Source: Streptomyces sp. 6-11-2 (GTDB lineage Bacteria > Actinomycetota > Actinomycetes > Streptomycetales > Streptomycetaceae). From it: a DNA stretch of 64,000 nucleotides. The DNA lies in assembly GCF_006540305.1 (NCBI RefSeq), contig NZ_BJOR01000001.1, positions 1,054,001 to 1,118,000 on the forward strand, read 5' to 3'. A program made the translations under genes and the position numbers. The notes under the pieces were generated by a model that saw nothing but the letters and a program-made list of their open reading frames with translations, did not search any database and was not told where the DNA came from. Shown here one piece after another: positions 48,063 through 55,672 of this stretch; position 1 is the first letter of the stretch, and every line of letters begins with the position of its first letter.

Positions 48063-48334
48063 CGTGCCGTCCCCTCGCCTGTTCCCTCGCCTGTCCCCGT
48101 GCCTGAGCGCAGGCCGGTCTCCAGCCGGTCGAGAAGCTCGTCCTCCCTGCGGTCGAACTCCTCGGCGCTGATCTCGCCGGCCTCCAGCTGCTCTTCCAGC
48201 CGGGCGAGTTCGGCCTGCACCGTGGCCGGGTCGTAGTAGATGCGCTCGGCCTCGCGCAGTACCTGCCGGATCGCCCAGGCGCTTCCGCGCGCCGGCGCGA
48301 ACGGCAGCAGCAGCACTTCGGAGATGAGTCCCAT
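48059..48334 (-). CDS. gvpG: Gas vesicle protein GvpG
   Basis: 91-aa protein: MGLISEVLLLPFAPARGSAW, then helical AIRQVLREAERIYYDPATVQAELARLEEQLEAGEISAEEFDRREDELLDRLE, which is the GvpG pattern. The C-terminal GTGTGEGTGEGTA is a short Gly/Thr repeat. Accessory assembly protein. It begins 4 bases after the gvpF stop and its own stop overlaps gvpY. Confidence 0.92.
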   Translation of the reverse strand: MGLISEVLLLPFAPARGSAWAIRQVLREAERIYYDPATVQAELARLEEQLEAGEISAEEFDRREDELLDRLETGLRSGTGTGEGTGEGTAR

Positions 48335-48338
48335 GACG

Positions 48339-49109
48339 TCACTCCGCTCCCGTGTCCGCTACGGCCGTGGTGCTCGCGGGTTCGGCGGGGCCGGGTTCGA
48401 CGAAGCTGTACGGCGGCAGGGGGCCGTTGACCCGCAGTTCGAGGTGGGGCAGGTCCGTGCGGGCCTGTTCGACGGCGGTCACGAACTCCTCGGCCGCTTC
48501 CCGGTCGACCAGGAACGAGGCGTTGACCAGCCAGCCGGTGGAGGGCGGGCCGTCGCTGACCGCGGCGGCGTACGGCTCCAGCGCGTGCACGATCTCGCGG
48601 GCGTCGTCGGCCTCACGGGCCTGCACGGCGGCCGCGACCAGCTCACCGAGCCGGAGCTTGTCCTGGTAACCCCCGCCGCCGGAGCGCCGGTTGGCCTCCG
48701 CCAGGGAGCGGATCTCGGGGTTCTCGGCCATCACGCGGTGCAGCACCGCTTCCTCGTCGTGGCTGGCCTTGACGTTGTACTCGACCCTGCCCTCCAGGGC
48801 GCGCAGCCGCTCGCGGTAGTGCTCGGCGCGCTCGGTGAGGACGCCGGTGACGGTGTCGTCGTCGGGGGCGACGCTGCCGAACCGCATCGGCAGCACACAG
48901 CCGGCCTCACCGGCCTCACTGAGTACGGCCTGGTGGGCGAGCAGATCCCTGCGTTTGGGGCGCAGTCCCTCGGGTGCGTCGCTGACGACCGCGGCGAGCC
49001 CGCCCGCCGTCAGCACGCGCACCGGGCGGGCCGGCTCGCCCACACCGCCCATGCCCCGCGGCAGGCCGGGATGGGAGGCGGTGGTGATCGCGTAGACGTA
49101 CGTGCTCAC
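48339..49109 (-). CDS. gvpF: Gas vesicle protein GvpF
   Basis: 256-aa GvpF/L family protein: YVYAITTASHPGLP, LAAVVSDAPEGLRPKRRDLLAHQAVLSEA, VLPMRFGSVAPDDDTV, GRVEYNVKASHDEEAVL, VNASFLVDREAAEEFVTAVEQ and NGPLPPYSFVEP. GvpF is known to lie at the inner face and to interact with GvpA. The start GTG overlaps the gvpA stop (GTGA at 49106-49109). Confidence 0.93.
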   Translation of the reverse strand: MSTYVYAITTASHPGLPRGMGGVGEPARPVRVLTAGGLAAVVSDAPEGLRPKRRDLLAHQAVLSEAGEAGCVLPMRFGSVAPDDDTVTGVLTERAEHYRERLRALEGRVEYNVKASHDEEAVLHRVMAENPEIRSLAEANRRSGGGGYQDKLRLGELVAAAVQAREADDAREIVHALEPYAAAVSDGPPSTGWLVNASFLVDREAAEEFVTAVEQARTDLPHLELRVNGPLPPYSFVEPGPAEPASTTAVADTGAE

Positions 49110-49537
49110 TCCTGCTCCTCCTTCCGGCGGGCCGGCGCGGCCTTACGGGCCCGCGGCCGCTGCCCGCTCTCGTCCGAGTGCTCCTGGCGGCCCTGCTGGA
49201 AGGCGTCGGAGACGGTCTGGGCGGCGCCGGACAGCGCCCCCTTGGCCTTGCCGCGCGCGCCGGACTCGGTGACCTCGCCGACCAGGTCGGGCAGGCCGGG
49301 GGTCCGGTGCGGGCCGGCTTCCAGGTCGAGCCGGTTGCAGGCCTCGGCGAAGCGCAGGTAGGTGTCGACGCTGGCGACGACGACCCGTACGTCGATCTTC
49401 AGGATCTCGATGCCGACCAGGGAGACCCGCACGAACGCGTCGATCACCAGCCCCCGGTCGAGGACGAGTTCCAGTACGTCGTACAGGCCGCTGCTGCCGC
49501 CTCCGCCATCGGACGTCTGTGCCGGGACAACGGTCAT
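49106..49537 (-). CDS. gvpA: Gas vesicle shell protein GvpA, extended form
   Basis: 143-aa major shell protein. The core of about residues 18-75 (LYDVLELVLDRGLVIDAFVRVSLVGIEILKIDVRVVVASVDTYLRFAEACNRLDL) is the helix-strand-strand-helix that builds the ribbed shell. Unlike cyanobacterial GvpA, which ends near residue 70, this one has a 65-residue tail, the last part basic (QRPRARKAAPARRKEEQE). Such extension is usual in Streptomyces. ATG has AAGGAGG upstream. No second gvpA copy lies in the window. Confidence 0.93.
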   Translation of the reverse strand: MTVVPAQTSDGGGGSSGLYDVLELVLDRGLVIDAFVRVSLVGIEILKIDVRVVVASVDTYLRFAEACNRLDLEAGPHRTPGLPDLVGEVTESGARGKAKGALSGAAQTVSDAFQQGRQEHSDESGQRPRARKAAPARRKEEQE

Positions 49538-49551
49538 GCCAACCGCGCCTC

Positions 49552-49593
49552 CTTGTCTGTGTCTGCTGCGTACTTGTCTGTGTCCGCTGCGTG
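49552..49593. repeat. 21-bp direct repeat in the gvpO-gvpA spacer
   Basis: Two adjacent 21-bp copies, starting CTTGTCTGTGTCTGCTGCGT at 49552 and 49573, with two differences, then a shorter partial copy (GTCTGCCGCGTGCGTA) at 49595. They occupy most of the 106-bp leader of gvpA. They could mark an internal promoter, regulator site or mRNA processing point. Confidence 0.8.
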
Positions 49594-49643
49594 GTCTGCC
49601 GCGTGCGTATGCGGTCCTCGGGCGTGAGCCGCCCGGGGCCGGC

Positions 49644-49976
49644 CTAGCCGCCGCCGGAGCGGCGGGCGTCGGCGCGCCCGCGTTCGTAGCGGCGCAGCCG
49701 CCGGTAGCCGGTCAGCTGCCCTCGCGGATCGAGTTCCACCTGATAGCTCGCCATCAGGCTCATGGTGTCGGGCACCCGGGCCAGTTCCAGGACCTCGACC
49801 TCCAGCGACCAGCCGTCCTCCGACTGCTCGAAGGTCGTCACGGACTCCGCGGTCAGTCCCGTCAGCTCGGCGAACTGGGCACGCGCCTCACGCAGCACCT
49901 CCACCGGCCTCGGCCGGGACGCCGACTCTCCTGAACCCTGCGAGTCCGCGGTGTTTTCTCTCTTCACCATGGCCAC
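49644..49976 (-). CDS. gvpO: Gas vesicle protein GvpO
   Basis: 110-aa first gene of the cluster. Core: VEVLREARAQFAELTGLTAESVTTFEQSEDGWSLEVEVLELARVPDTMSLMASYQVELDPRGQLTGYRRLRRYERG. The GvpO family is thought to be regulatory or accessory in assembly. The start is GTG at 49976 (with GGAGGAGAAGAG upstream) or the ATG two codons on. The 119-bp gap to the transketolase gene probably holds the operon promoter, but no clear box was found. Confidence 0.92.
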   Translation of the reverse strand: MAMVKRENTADSQGSGESASRPRPVEVLREARAQFAELTGLTAESVTTFEQSEDGWSLEVEVLELARVPDTMSLMASYQVELDPRGQLTGYRRLRRYERGRADARRSGGG

Positions 49977-50095
49977 CTCTTCTCCTCCGGGTGGCCGAAG
50001 GTTCCCTGGCCAAACCTGCGCGGGTGCGGGTGTCCCTCACACACGGGGTCGAACCGCCGCAGGACCGCCGGTGCGCACCGTGCGCGCCTCGTCAC

Positions 50096-51943
50096 TCACC
50101 GCACGACCGCTTCCTCCACCAGCAGCCGCGCGGCGGCCGCGATCGACTCGGCGTCGATGCCCGCGGCGTGCAGCTGCTCGGCGGGCGAGGCCGAGCCCGG
50201 CATCTCCCGGACGGCGAGCCGCACCAGGCGCGGCACCGGGCGTCCGTCGGTGAAGGCGTCGAGCACGGCGTCGCCGATGCCGCCCTCGGCGTGGTGGTCC
50301 TCCACGGTGAGCAGGCAGCCCGTGTCCTCGGCGGCCTCCCGGAGCGTGTCCCGGTCGACCGGCTTGACCGAGTACAGGTCGATCACCCGGACCGCGATGC
50401 CGTCCCGGCCGAGGGCGGCGGCGGCGGCGAGCGCCTCGTGCAGGGTGACGCCCGCGGCGACGACGGTCAGCCGGTCCCGTGCGGAGGAGCGCAGCACCTT
50501 GCTGCCCCCGACGGGGAACTCCTCCTCGGGCGCGTAGAGCACCGGGCTCGCCCCGCGCGAGGTCCGCAGATAGCGGACGCCGTCCAGGTCGGCCATCCGT
50601 GCGACGAGCTCGGCGGCCTGGTTGGCGTCGCACGGGTAGAGCACGGTCGAGCCGTGGACGGCGCGCATCGTCGCCAGGTCCTCCAGGCCCATCTGGCTGG
50701 GCCCGTCCTGTCCGATCGCCGTGCCCGCGTGGGAGCCGTTGAGGTTGATGCCGGAGCCGCTGACGGAGGCCATCCGTACGAAGTCGTGCGCGCGGGTCAG
50801 GAAGGCCGCGAACGTCGAGGCGTACGGCACCCAGCCGCGCCGGGCCATCCCGACGGCGGCGGCGACCATCTGCTGTTCGGCGATGTAGCACTCGAAGTAG
50901 CGCTCGGGGTGTTCCTTGGCGAAGAACTCCGAGCGGGTGGAGTCGCCGACCTCGCCGTCGAGGGCCACGACGTCGCCGCGCGCGGTGCCGAGCGCAGCGA
51001 GCGCCTGGCCGTAGGCGTCGCGGGTGGCGACCTTTTCGCCCTTGTCCCAGCGGGGCAGTTCGAGGTTTCCGTCGCCCACGGCGTGCAGCGAACGGGCCGA
51101 GCGCGGCTCGTGCACGCGGACGCGGATGTCGCGGACGCCGCCCAGCTCCTCGACCGCCTCGTCGGGGTCCTTCAGCGGCTTGCCGTGCAGGCCCTCACGG
51201 TCCTCGGCGTCCTTGACGCCCCTGCCCTTGAGGGTGCGGGCGATGATCGCGGTGGGCCGGCCCCGCGTGGAGACCGCCTCGCCGAAGGCGCGGTCGACAG
51301 CGTCCACGTCGTGACCCTCGATCTCGATCGTCTGCCAGTCGAAGGCGCGGAAGCGGCGGGCGTAGGCGTCCAGGTCGTGGCCGTGCCGGGTGGGGCCGCG
51401 CTGGCCGAGCCGGTTGACGTCGACGATCACGGTCAGGTTGTCCAGGTGCTCGTACCCGGCATGCTCGGCGGCCTCCCAGATCGAGCCCTCGGCCATCTCG
51501 CTGTCCCCGCACAGCACCCACACGCGGTAGTCGGCGTGGTCCAGCCGTTTGCCGGTGAGCGCGATCCCGACGCCGATGGGCAGGCCCTGTCCGAGGGATC
51601 CGGTGGCGGTCTCCACCCACGGCAGCCGTTGCGGGGTGGGGTGCCCTTCCAGGCGGCTGCCCAGCTTGCGGAAGGTGAGCAGTTCCGCGTCGTCGATGGC
51701 GCCCGCCGCCTTGTAGGCGGAGTACAGCAGCGGGGAGGCGTGTCCCTTGGACAGGACGAGGCGGTCGTTGCCGGGGTGCTCGGGCCGGTCGAAGTCGTAG
51801 CGGAGATGGTTCGCCAGCAGGACCGCCATGATGTCGGCGGCGGACATGGAGGACGTGGGGTGCCCGGAGCCCGCCGCGGCGGCGGCGCGCACGCTGTCGA
51901 CGCGCAGCTGCTGGCCGAGTTCGACGAGTTCGTCGGTGTTCAT
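50096..51943 (-). CDS. tkt: Transketolase
   Basis: 615-aa thiamine-diphosphate enzyme of the pentose phosphate pathway, of the shorter archaeal/human-like type. The ThDP motif is GDSEMAEGSIWEAAEHAGYEHLDNLTVIVDVNRLGQ. Other family motifs are GSGHPTSSMSAADIMAVL, LSKGHASPLLYSAY and FECYIAEQQMVAAAVGMARRG (with the active Glu). The final domain begins near 480 and contains TVEDHHAEGGIGDAV. The ATG has GGAAGGAG upstream and overlaps the FAD-oxidoreductase stop (ATGA at 51940-51943), so the two are translationally coupled. It is probably a second, accessory transketolase, since it is not next to other pentose-phosphate genes. Confidence 0.93.
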   Translation of the reverse strand: MNTDELVELGQQLRVDSVRAAAAAGSGHPTSSMSAADIMAVLLANHLRYDFDRPEHPGNDRLVLSKGHASPLLYSAYKAAGAIDDAELLTFRKLGSRLEGHPTPQRLPWVETATGSLGQGLPIGVGIALTGKRLDHADYRVWVLCGDSEMAEGSIWEAAEHAGYEHLDNLTVIVDVNRLGQRGPTRHGHDLDAYARRFRAFDWQTIEIEGHDVDAVDRAFGEAVSTRGRPTAIIARTLKGRGVKDAEDREGLHGKPLKDPDEAVEELGGVRDIRVRVHEPRSARSLHAVGDGNLELPRWDKGEKVATRDAYGQALAALGTARGDVVALDGEVGDSTRSEFFAKEHPERYFECYIAEQQMVAAAVGMARRGWVPYASTFAAFLTRAHDFVRMASVSGSGINLNGSHAGTAIGQDGPSQMGLEDLATMRAVHGSTVLYPCDANQAAELVARMADLDGVRYLRTSRGASPVLYAPEEEFPVGGSKVLRSSARDRLTVVAAGVTLHEALAAAAALGRDGIAVRVIDLYSVKPVDRDTLREAAEDTGCLLTVEDHHAEGGIGDAVLDAFTDGRPVPRLVRLAVREMPGSASPAEQLHAAGIDAESIAAAARLLVEEAVVR

Positions 51944-53373
51944 GAGTCTCCTTCCGCGGGTATGTCGTCTCGCTTGACCGGGCCCGGGGCGGGGTGGGCT
52001 CCGCCGTGCGCGGCGTCGGCCGGCTCTCCCGGGCCGGAGCCGGCCGTCGTCCTCGCCTGCCGCTCGGGCCCGCCCGGTACCCGGGCCAGCTCCGGGGAGG
52101 CCGTGTCCAGGGGCACGGACCAGGACCGTACGAGGCCCAACTGGACGGACTGGCGCGGCAGTACGGCGTCCAGCAGCCAGTCCGCGGCCACCCGGACGCG
52201 ATTGCCGGGCATCGCCGCGAGGTGATAGGCGCGGGTGACCGCTCCGGCCACCGGCCCGGACAGCGGGACGCCGAGCGGGTCGGCGGCGGCCTGCGCACCG
52301 CCCAGGTCCACGACGAAGCCGAGGTCGCGGTGGCGGTAGGGGCGGGCCTCGCCGACGCCGAGCGAGGCGGCGACGTTGACCGCGGCGGTCCTGCCCTGCC
52401 GCCAGGCGTGCTGGGCGGTCATCGGGGTGTAGCGGCCGGGGCAGTCCAGGTCGGGTACGGCGGCCGCGTCCCCGCACGCGAACACCTCCGGCCGCCCCGG
52501 CACCTGGAGGAAGGGGTCGACGACGAGCCGTCCCCGCTCCAGCGGGTGCCCGGTGCTCTCCACGAGCGGGTCGGGCCGTACGCCGACGCACCACACGAGC
52601 GTGCGGCTGCGGACGAATTCGCCGTCCGTCAGCAGCACCCCCTCGTGCGTGGCCTCCTTCACGGAGGTGCCCATGCGCACCTCGACGCCCCGCCTCCGCA
52701 ACACGCGGTCGGCGGTGGCCGAGAGCCGTTCGTCCAGCTCGGGCAGCACGCGGGACGCGATGTCCAGCAGCAGCCAGCGGGGCCGGACGCCCTGCCGGAG
52801 CGGGTGCCCGCGCACCAGCGAGTCGGTGAACATCTTCCCGTGCGCGGCGACCTCGGTCCCGGTGTAGCCGGCGCCCACGACGACGAAGGTGCAGCGGGCC
52901 GAGCACGTCTCGGGGTCGTCCTGGCTGCTCGCCAGTTCGATCTGGCGGGTCACGTGGTCCCGCAGGTACAGGGCCTCCGGCAGGCCGCGGAAACCGTGCG
53001 CGTGCTCGGCGACGCCGGGGATCGACAGCAGCTTGTTGACGCTGCCGACGGCGAGCACCAGCCGGTCGTAGGCCAGCGTGCCCTCGCCGCCCTCGGGGTC
53101 GGTGTAGCGCACGGTGCGCGCGTCCATGTCGATGCCGTGGGCCTCGCCGAGGACCAGCCGTACGTGGCGCAGCGTGCCAGTGAGGGAGACGGCGGTCCGG
53201 CGCGGCTCCAGGAGGCCCACGGCGACCTGGGGCAGCAGGGGCAGGTACAGGAAGTAGTCGGTCGGGTTCAGCAGGGTGATGTCGGCCTTGCCCCGGGACA
53301 TCCTGGACAGCGTCCGGGCCGTGCGGTAGCCGGCGAAGCCGGCACCGACGATCACAATGCGGGGTCGACTCAC
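51940..53373 (-). CDS. FAD/NAD(P)-dependent oxidoreductase (NDH-2-like)
   Basis: 477-aa pyridine nucleotide-disulfide oxidoreductase. The FAD motif IVIVGAGFAGYRTARTL is at residues 5-21. The NAD(P)H motif FVVVGAGYTGTEVAAHG is near 170, and CGDAAAVPDL near 310. FLYLPLLPQVAVGLLEPR follows the pattern of type II NADH dehydrogenases. The C-terminal region contains ADWLLDAVLPRQSVQLGLVR, which may be a peripheral membrane helix as in NDH-2, then a Pro/Gly tail. GTG start with GGAGGCG upstream. It precedes and overlaps the transketolase, an unusual partner that suggests linked redox and pentose-phosphate metabolism. Confidence 0.88.
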   Translation of the reverse strand: MSRPRIVIVGAGFAGYRTARTLSRMSRGKADITLLNPTDYFLYLPLLPQVAVGLLEPRRTAVSLTGTLRHVRLVLGEAHGIDMDARTVRYTDPEGGEGTLAYDRLVLAVGSVNKLLSIPGVAEHAHGFRGLPEALYLRDHVTRQIELASSQDDPETCSARCTFVVVGAGYTGTEVAAHGKMFTDSLVRGHPLRQGVRPRWLLLDIASRVLPELDERLSATADRVLRRRGVEVRMGTSVKEATHEGVLLTDGEFVRSRTLVWCVGVRPDPLVESTGHPLERGRLVVDPFLQVPGRPEVFACGDAAAVPDLDCPGRYTPMTAQHAWRQGRTAAVNVAASLGVGEARPYRHRDLGFVVDLGGAQAAADPLGVPLSGPVAGAVTRAYHLAAMPGNRVRVAADWLLDAVLPRQSVQLGLVRSWSVPLDTASPELARVPGGPERQARTTAGSGPGEPADAAHGGAHPAPGPVKRDDIPAEGDS

Positions 53374-53551
53374 GGTTCGCCTCCGGCGCGGTCGCGTACC
53401 TGGGTGCGGAACTCTCCGCGTCCCCCTGGCCGGGGCACCCAAACTTCTCCCGGCACCGGTCCGGCCGCCCGCGGCCGCCTCGGTGGGGACACGGACGGGC
53501 GCCCGCAGGCCGGGGGCGAGCGGGCGCCCGGTGCATGTCACGCTCCAACAG

Positions 53552-53635
53552 GTCCGGACGCGGGTCCGAACGCGGGTTGGAACGCTGGTTGGAAGGCGGG
53601 TCGGAACAGGACGGGAAACCCGGCGGGAACGCGAC
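53552..53635. repeat. 12-bp degenerate tandem repeat
   Basis: Seven head-to-tail 12-bp units starting at 53552 (GTCCGGACGCGG, GTCCGAACGCGG, GTTGGAACGCTG, GTTGGAAGGCGG, then three weaker units). They end just before the stop of the holin-family gene and lie between two minus-strand genes. Possibly an expanded terminator or a DNA-bending site. Confidence 0.7.
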
Positions 53636-53641
53636 GGGGTG

Positions 53642-54184
53642 TCAGGCCCGGTGGTCCGTTCCCGGGTCGGTCTCGCCGGGGCGTTCCGGCCGGATCGCTC
53701 CGGACGGAGGCGCGGGTGGCACCGGCGGCACGGGCGGGTGCGCCGCACCCGCCGCCCTGCCGGCCGTGCCCGCCGCGCCACCGGCCGTGTCCGCCCCGCC
53801 ACCGGTGCCGCCCGCGGGCGGAGCGCCCAAGTCGTGTCCGGCCGCGAGGTCCGCGGCGCGATCCGGGGTGCGATCCGCGGCGGGCCACGCCGCCGACGGC
53901 CGGGCGGCCTCGCGCAGCGCGTAGGCCGCCGCGCCCAGGATCGCCGCGGTGATCAGTGCGGCGGCCCAGCCGGGCAGCCCGATCGCGAGGGCCAGCCCCA
54001 CGGCGAGCGCGAGAGCCGCGCCCGCGTACAGGGCGACGGCGCCGGACGCGGCGTACAGCGTGGCGGTGCGACGCCGCCTGCGGGTCTGCTCGCGCAGTTC
54101 GTCGCGCACCGTCTCACGCGCCACCTGCGCCAGTTCGTCGACCAGTTGCTTGTCCAAGTGCTCCAGGTGATCCAAGCCCTTCAT
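53642..54184 (-). CDS. Phage holin superfamily III-type membrane protein
   Basis: 180-aa protein. The N-terminal helix LEHLDKQLVDELAQVARETVRDELREQTRRRRRT is followed by two transmembrane helices (LYAASGAVALYAGAALALAVGLALAIG and WAAALITAAILGAAAYALREA), the layout of DUF1469/holin superfamily III proteins. Residues 105-180 are a Gly/Ala/Pro-rich disordered tail. Such proteins are widespread in actinomycetes; a holin role is not implied. ATG at 54184. No clear Shine-Dalgarno; a GGGTAC is nine bases upstream, so it may be leaderless. It is divergent from the VOC gene. Confidence 0.78.
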   Translation of the reverse strand: MKGLDHLEHLDKQLVDELAQVARETVRDELREQTRRRRRTATLYAASGAVALYAGAALALAVGLALAIGLPGWAAALITAAILGAAAYALREAARPSAAWPAADRTPDRAADLAAGHDLGAPPAGGTGGGADTAGGAAGTAGRAAGAAHPPVPPVPPAPPSGAIRPERPGETDPGTDHRA

Positions 54185-54296
54185 GGACCGCGAGTACCCG
54201 CACAGGGGTACGCATAACGCCGTCCGGGGATGTGGCGGAGGGGGCGGGCGTTCCGGTCGATCCGGTGAACCGATCACCTCCCCGGCCACCCCCAAC

Positions 54297-54302
54297 TACG
54301 CT
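54297..54302 (+). promoter_or_regulatory. Putative -10 box, leaderless VOC gene
   Basis: TACGCT is seven bases before the ATG at 54310 and no ribosome binding site is seen. Confidence 0.45.
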
Positions 54303-54309
54303 CGTGCGC

Positions 54310-54657
54310 ATGGAGATTCTGGGAACCAGCCTGCGCGTCTGCGTCAACGATCTGGACACCGCCGTCCCGTTCTACGAGGGTCTCGCGGGCGCCAGAGCTC
54401 TCCGCTTCGAACAGGGCGGCGTCCAGGTGGCCGCGGTCGGCTGCTTCCTGCTGATGAGCGGACCCGAGTCGCAGCTGGAGGTGCTGCGCAAGGTGACGGC
54501 GACGATAGCCGTGGAGGACGTCGAGGAGGCCCACCGGGTGCTGACCGGGCTCGGCGCGCACATCGTGGCCGGGCCGGTCCCGACACCGGTGGGGCGCAAC
54601 CTGATCGCCCTGCACCCGGACGGGTCGGTGTACGAGTACATGGACCGCCGGGGCTGA
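54310..54657 (+). CDS. VOC-family protein (glyoxalase/dioxygenase-like)
   Basis: 115-aa single VOC domain: ILGTSLRVCVNDLDTAVPFYEGLAGARALRF at the start and LIALHPDGSVYEYMDRRG at the end, matching the two half-domains. The final Glu of the metal site may be in VYEYM, but the first His is replaced (TSLRVCV), so the metal site is incomplete and the protein may bind ligand rather than catalyse. The function is unknown. Next on the same strand, 103 bases on, is the DUF6204 gene. Confidence 0.82.
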   Translation: MEILGTSLRVCVNDLDTAVPFYEGLAGARALRFEQGGVQVAAVGCFLLMSGPESQLEVLRKVTATIAVEDVEEAHRVLTGLGAHIVAGPVPTPVGRNLIALHPDGSVYEYMDRRG

Positions 54658-54760
54658 GCGGACGCGGGGATATTCCGTGGTCGGCGCGTCGCGGGCGCCG
54701 TAGAGTCGGCCGGTCGACCCTCATGGCCCATGGCCGGGCGTGGAGAAGTACGGAGATCCG

Positions 54761-55108
54761 ATGAGCGAGCAGCACACCTACCGGGTGATCGTCCGGGGCA
54801 CCTGGGACGCACTGACCGACGAGGCCCGGGAACGGCTGCGCGCGGAGGCGGACGAGCACGGCATGCTCAGCATGCGGTTCACCGAGGAGGGCTCGCTGTC
54901 GTACGAGCCGTCCCCGCTGAAGCACTTCTCGATGCGCTACGTCGTGGTGTGCGACGCGGAGGACGGCGAGGAGATGGCGGCCGCGATCGCGGAGGACCGC
55001 GCGGAGACCGCCCTGCGCGGCCTCGGATACGGCTTTCGTGACCTGCGGTCGACCGTCACGGACCTGGACACCATGAAGGTCAACTTCAAGCGCGCATCTC
55101 GGCGGTGA
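54761..55108 (+). CDS. DUF6204 family protein
   Basis: 115-aa cytoplasmic protein. SEQHTYRVIVRGTWDALTDEARERLRAEADEHGMLSMRFTEEGSLSYEPSPLKHFSMRYVVV is the pattern I know from actinomycete proteins annotated DUF6204. The function is unknown. I chose the ATG at 54761, which has GGAGATCC upstream; an ATG at 54740 is less likely. It overlaps the convergent GNAT gene by 23 bases at the 3' end, tail-to-tail. Confidence 0.8.
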   Translation: MSEQHTYRVIVRGTWDALTDEARERLRAEADEHGMLSMRFTEEGSLSYEPSPLKHFSMRYVVVCDAEDGEEMAAAIAEDRAETALRGLGYGFRDLRSTVTDLDTMKVNFKRASRR

Positions 55109-55631
55109 GCGCCCACCGCTCGTGATCGCGCCAGGCCCCGTCGATGAAGAGCATGTCCGGCGAGAAGCCCTCCAGGCGGAAGCCGCAGGCGCGGGCCAGC
55201 GCGATCGAGGCGGTGTTGAGCGGCTGCACGTTGATCTCCAGCCGGTGCAGCCGCATCGGGCCGAAGGCGTACCCGATGACGAGGTCGAGGCCCTCGCGCA
55301 TCAGGCCCCGCCCGGCGGCGTGCGCGAAGGCGCCGTAGCCGAGCGCTCCGGACCGGAAGGCGCCGTGCACGATGTTGTTGATGTTGACGAAACCGGCGAG
55401 GGCGCCCGCGTCCTTCTCGCAGACCAGGAAGCCGGCCCTCGCCGGATCCTCGATCAGCCGCCGGGCGTAGGCGGCGTACGCCTCGGCGGTGGCCGGCGGG
55501 AAGAGCCATGGGCGGTGCAGGTCCTCGCTCTCCCGGACCCGGTCGGTGAACTCGGCGCCGTCCTCCTGGGTGAAGGGACGGATGCCCACGTGGGGCCCCT
55601 CTGCGAGGAAGCGGGCTGCGGTGTGTGGCAT
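55086..55631 (-). CDS. GNAT N-acetyltransferase (RimJ/RimL-like)
   Basis: 181-aa acetyltransferase_3-type protein. IRPFTQEDGAEFTDRVRESEDLHRPWLFPP is the usual N-terminal region. Acetyl-CoA-binding motif A is shortened (FAHAAGRGLMREGLDLVIGYAFGPMRLHRLEINVQPLNTASIALARACGFRLEGFSPD), with the RLEINVQPLNTAS signature of RimJ/RimL enzymes. It likely acetylates an amino group of a protein N-terminus or small molecule. Stop overlaps the DUF6204 gene end. 41 bases separate its start from the LD-carboxypeptidase stop on the same strand. Confidence 0.88.
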   Translation of the reverse strand: MPHTAARFLAEGPHVGIRPFTQEDGAEFTDRVRESEDLHRPWLFPPATAEAYAAYARRLIEDPARAGFLVCEKDAGALAGFVNINNIVHGAFRSGALGYGAFAHAAGRGLMREGLDLVIGYAFGPMRLHRLEINVQPLNTASIALARACGFRLEGFSPDMLFIDGAWRDHERWALTAEMRA

Positions 55632-55672
55632 GCCGTCACCCTACGCGCGGCACGCGCCCGGCCGCGGCGCGG

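Noticed and set aside
53374..53641. Plus-strand frame encoding an Arg/Gly-rich peptide over the 12-bp repeats
   Set aside because: Low-complexity translation with no ribosome binding site and no family likeness.
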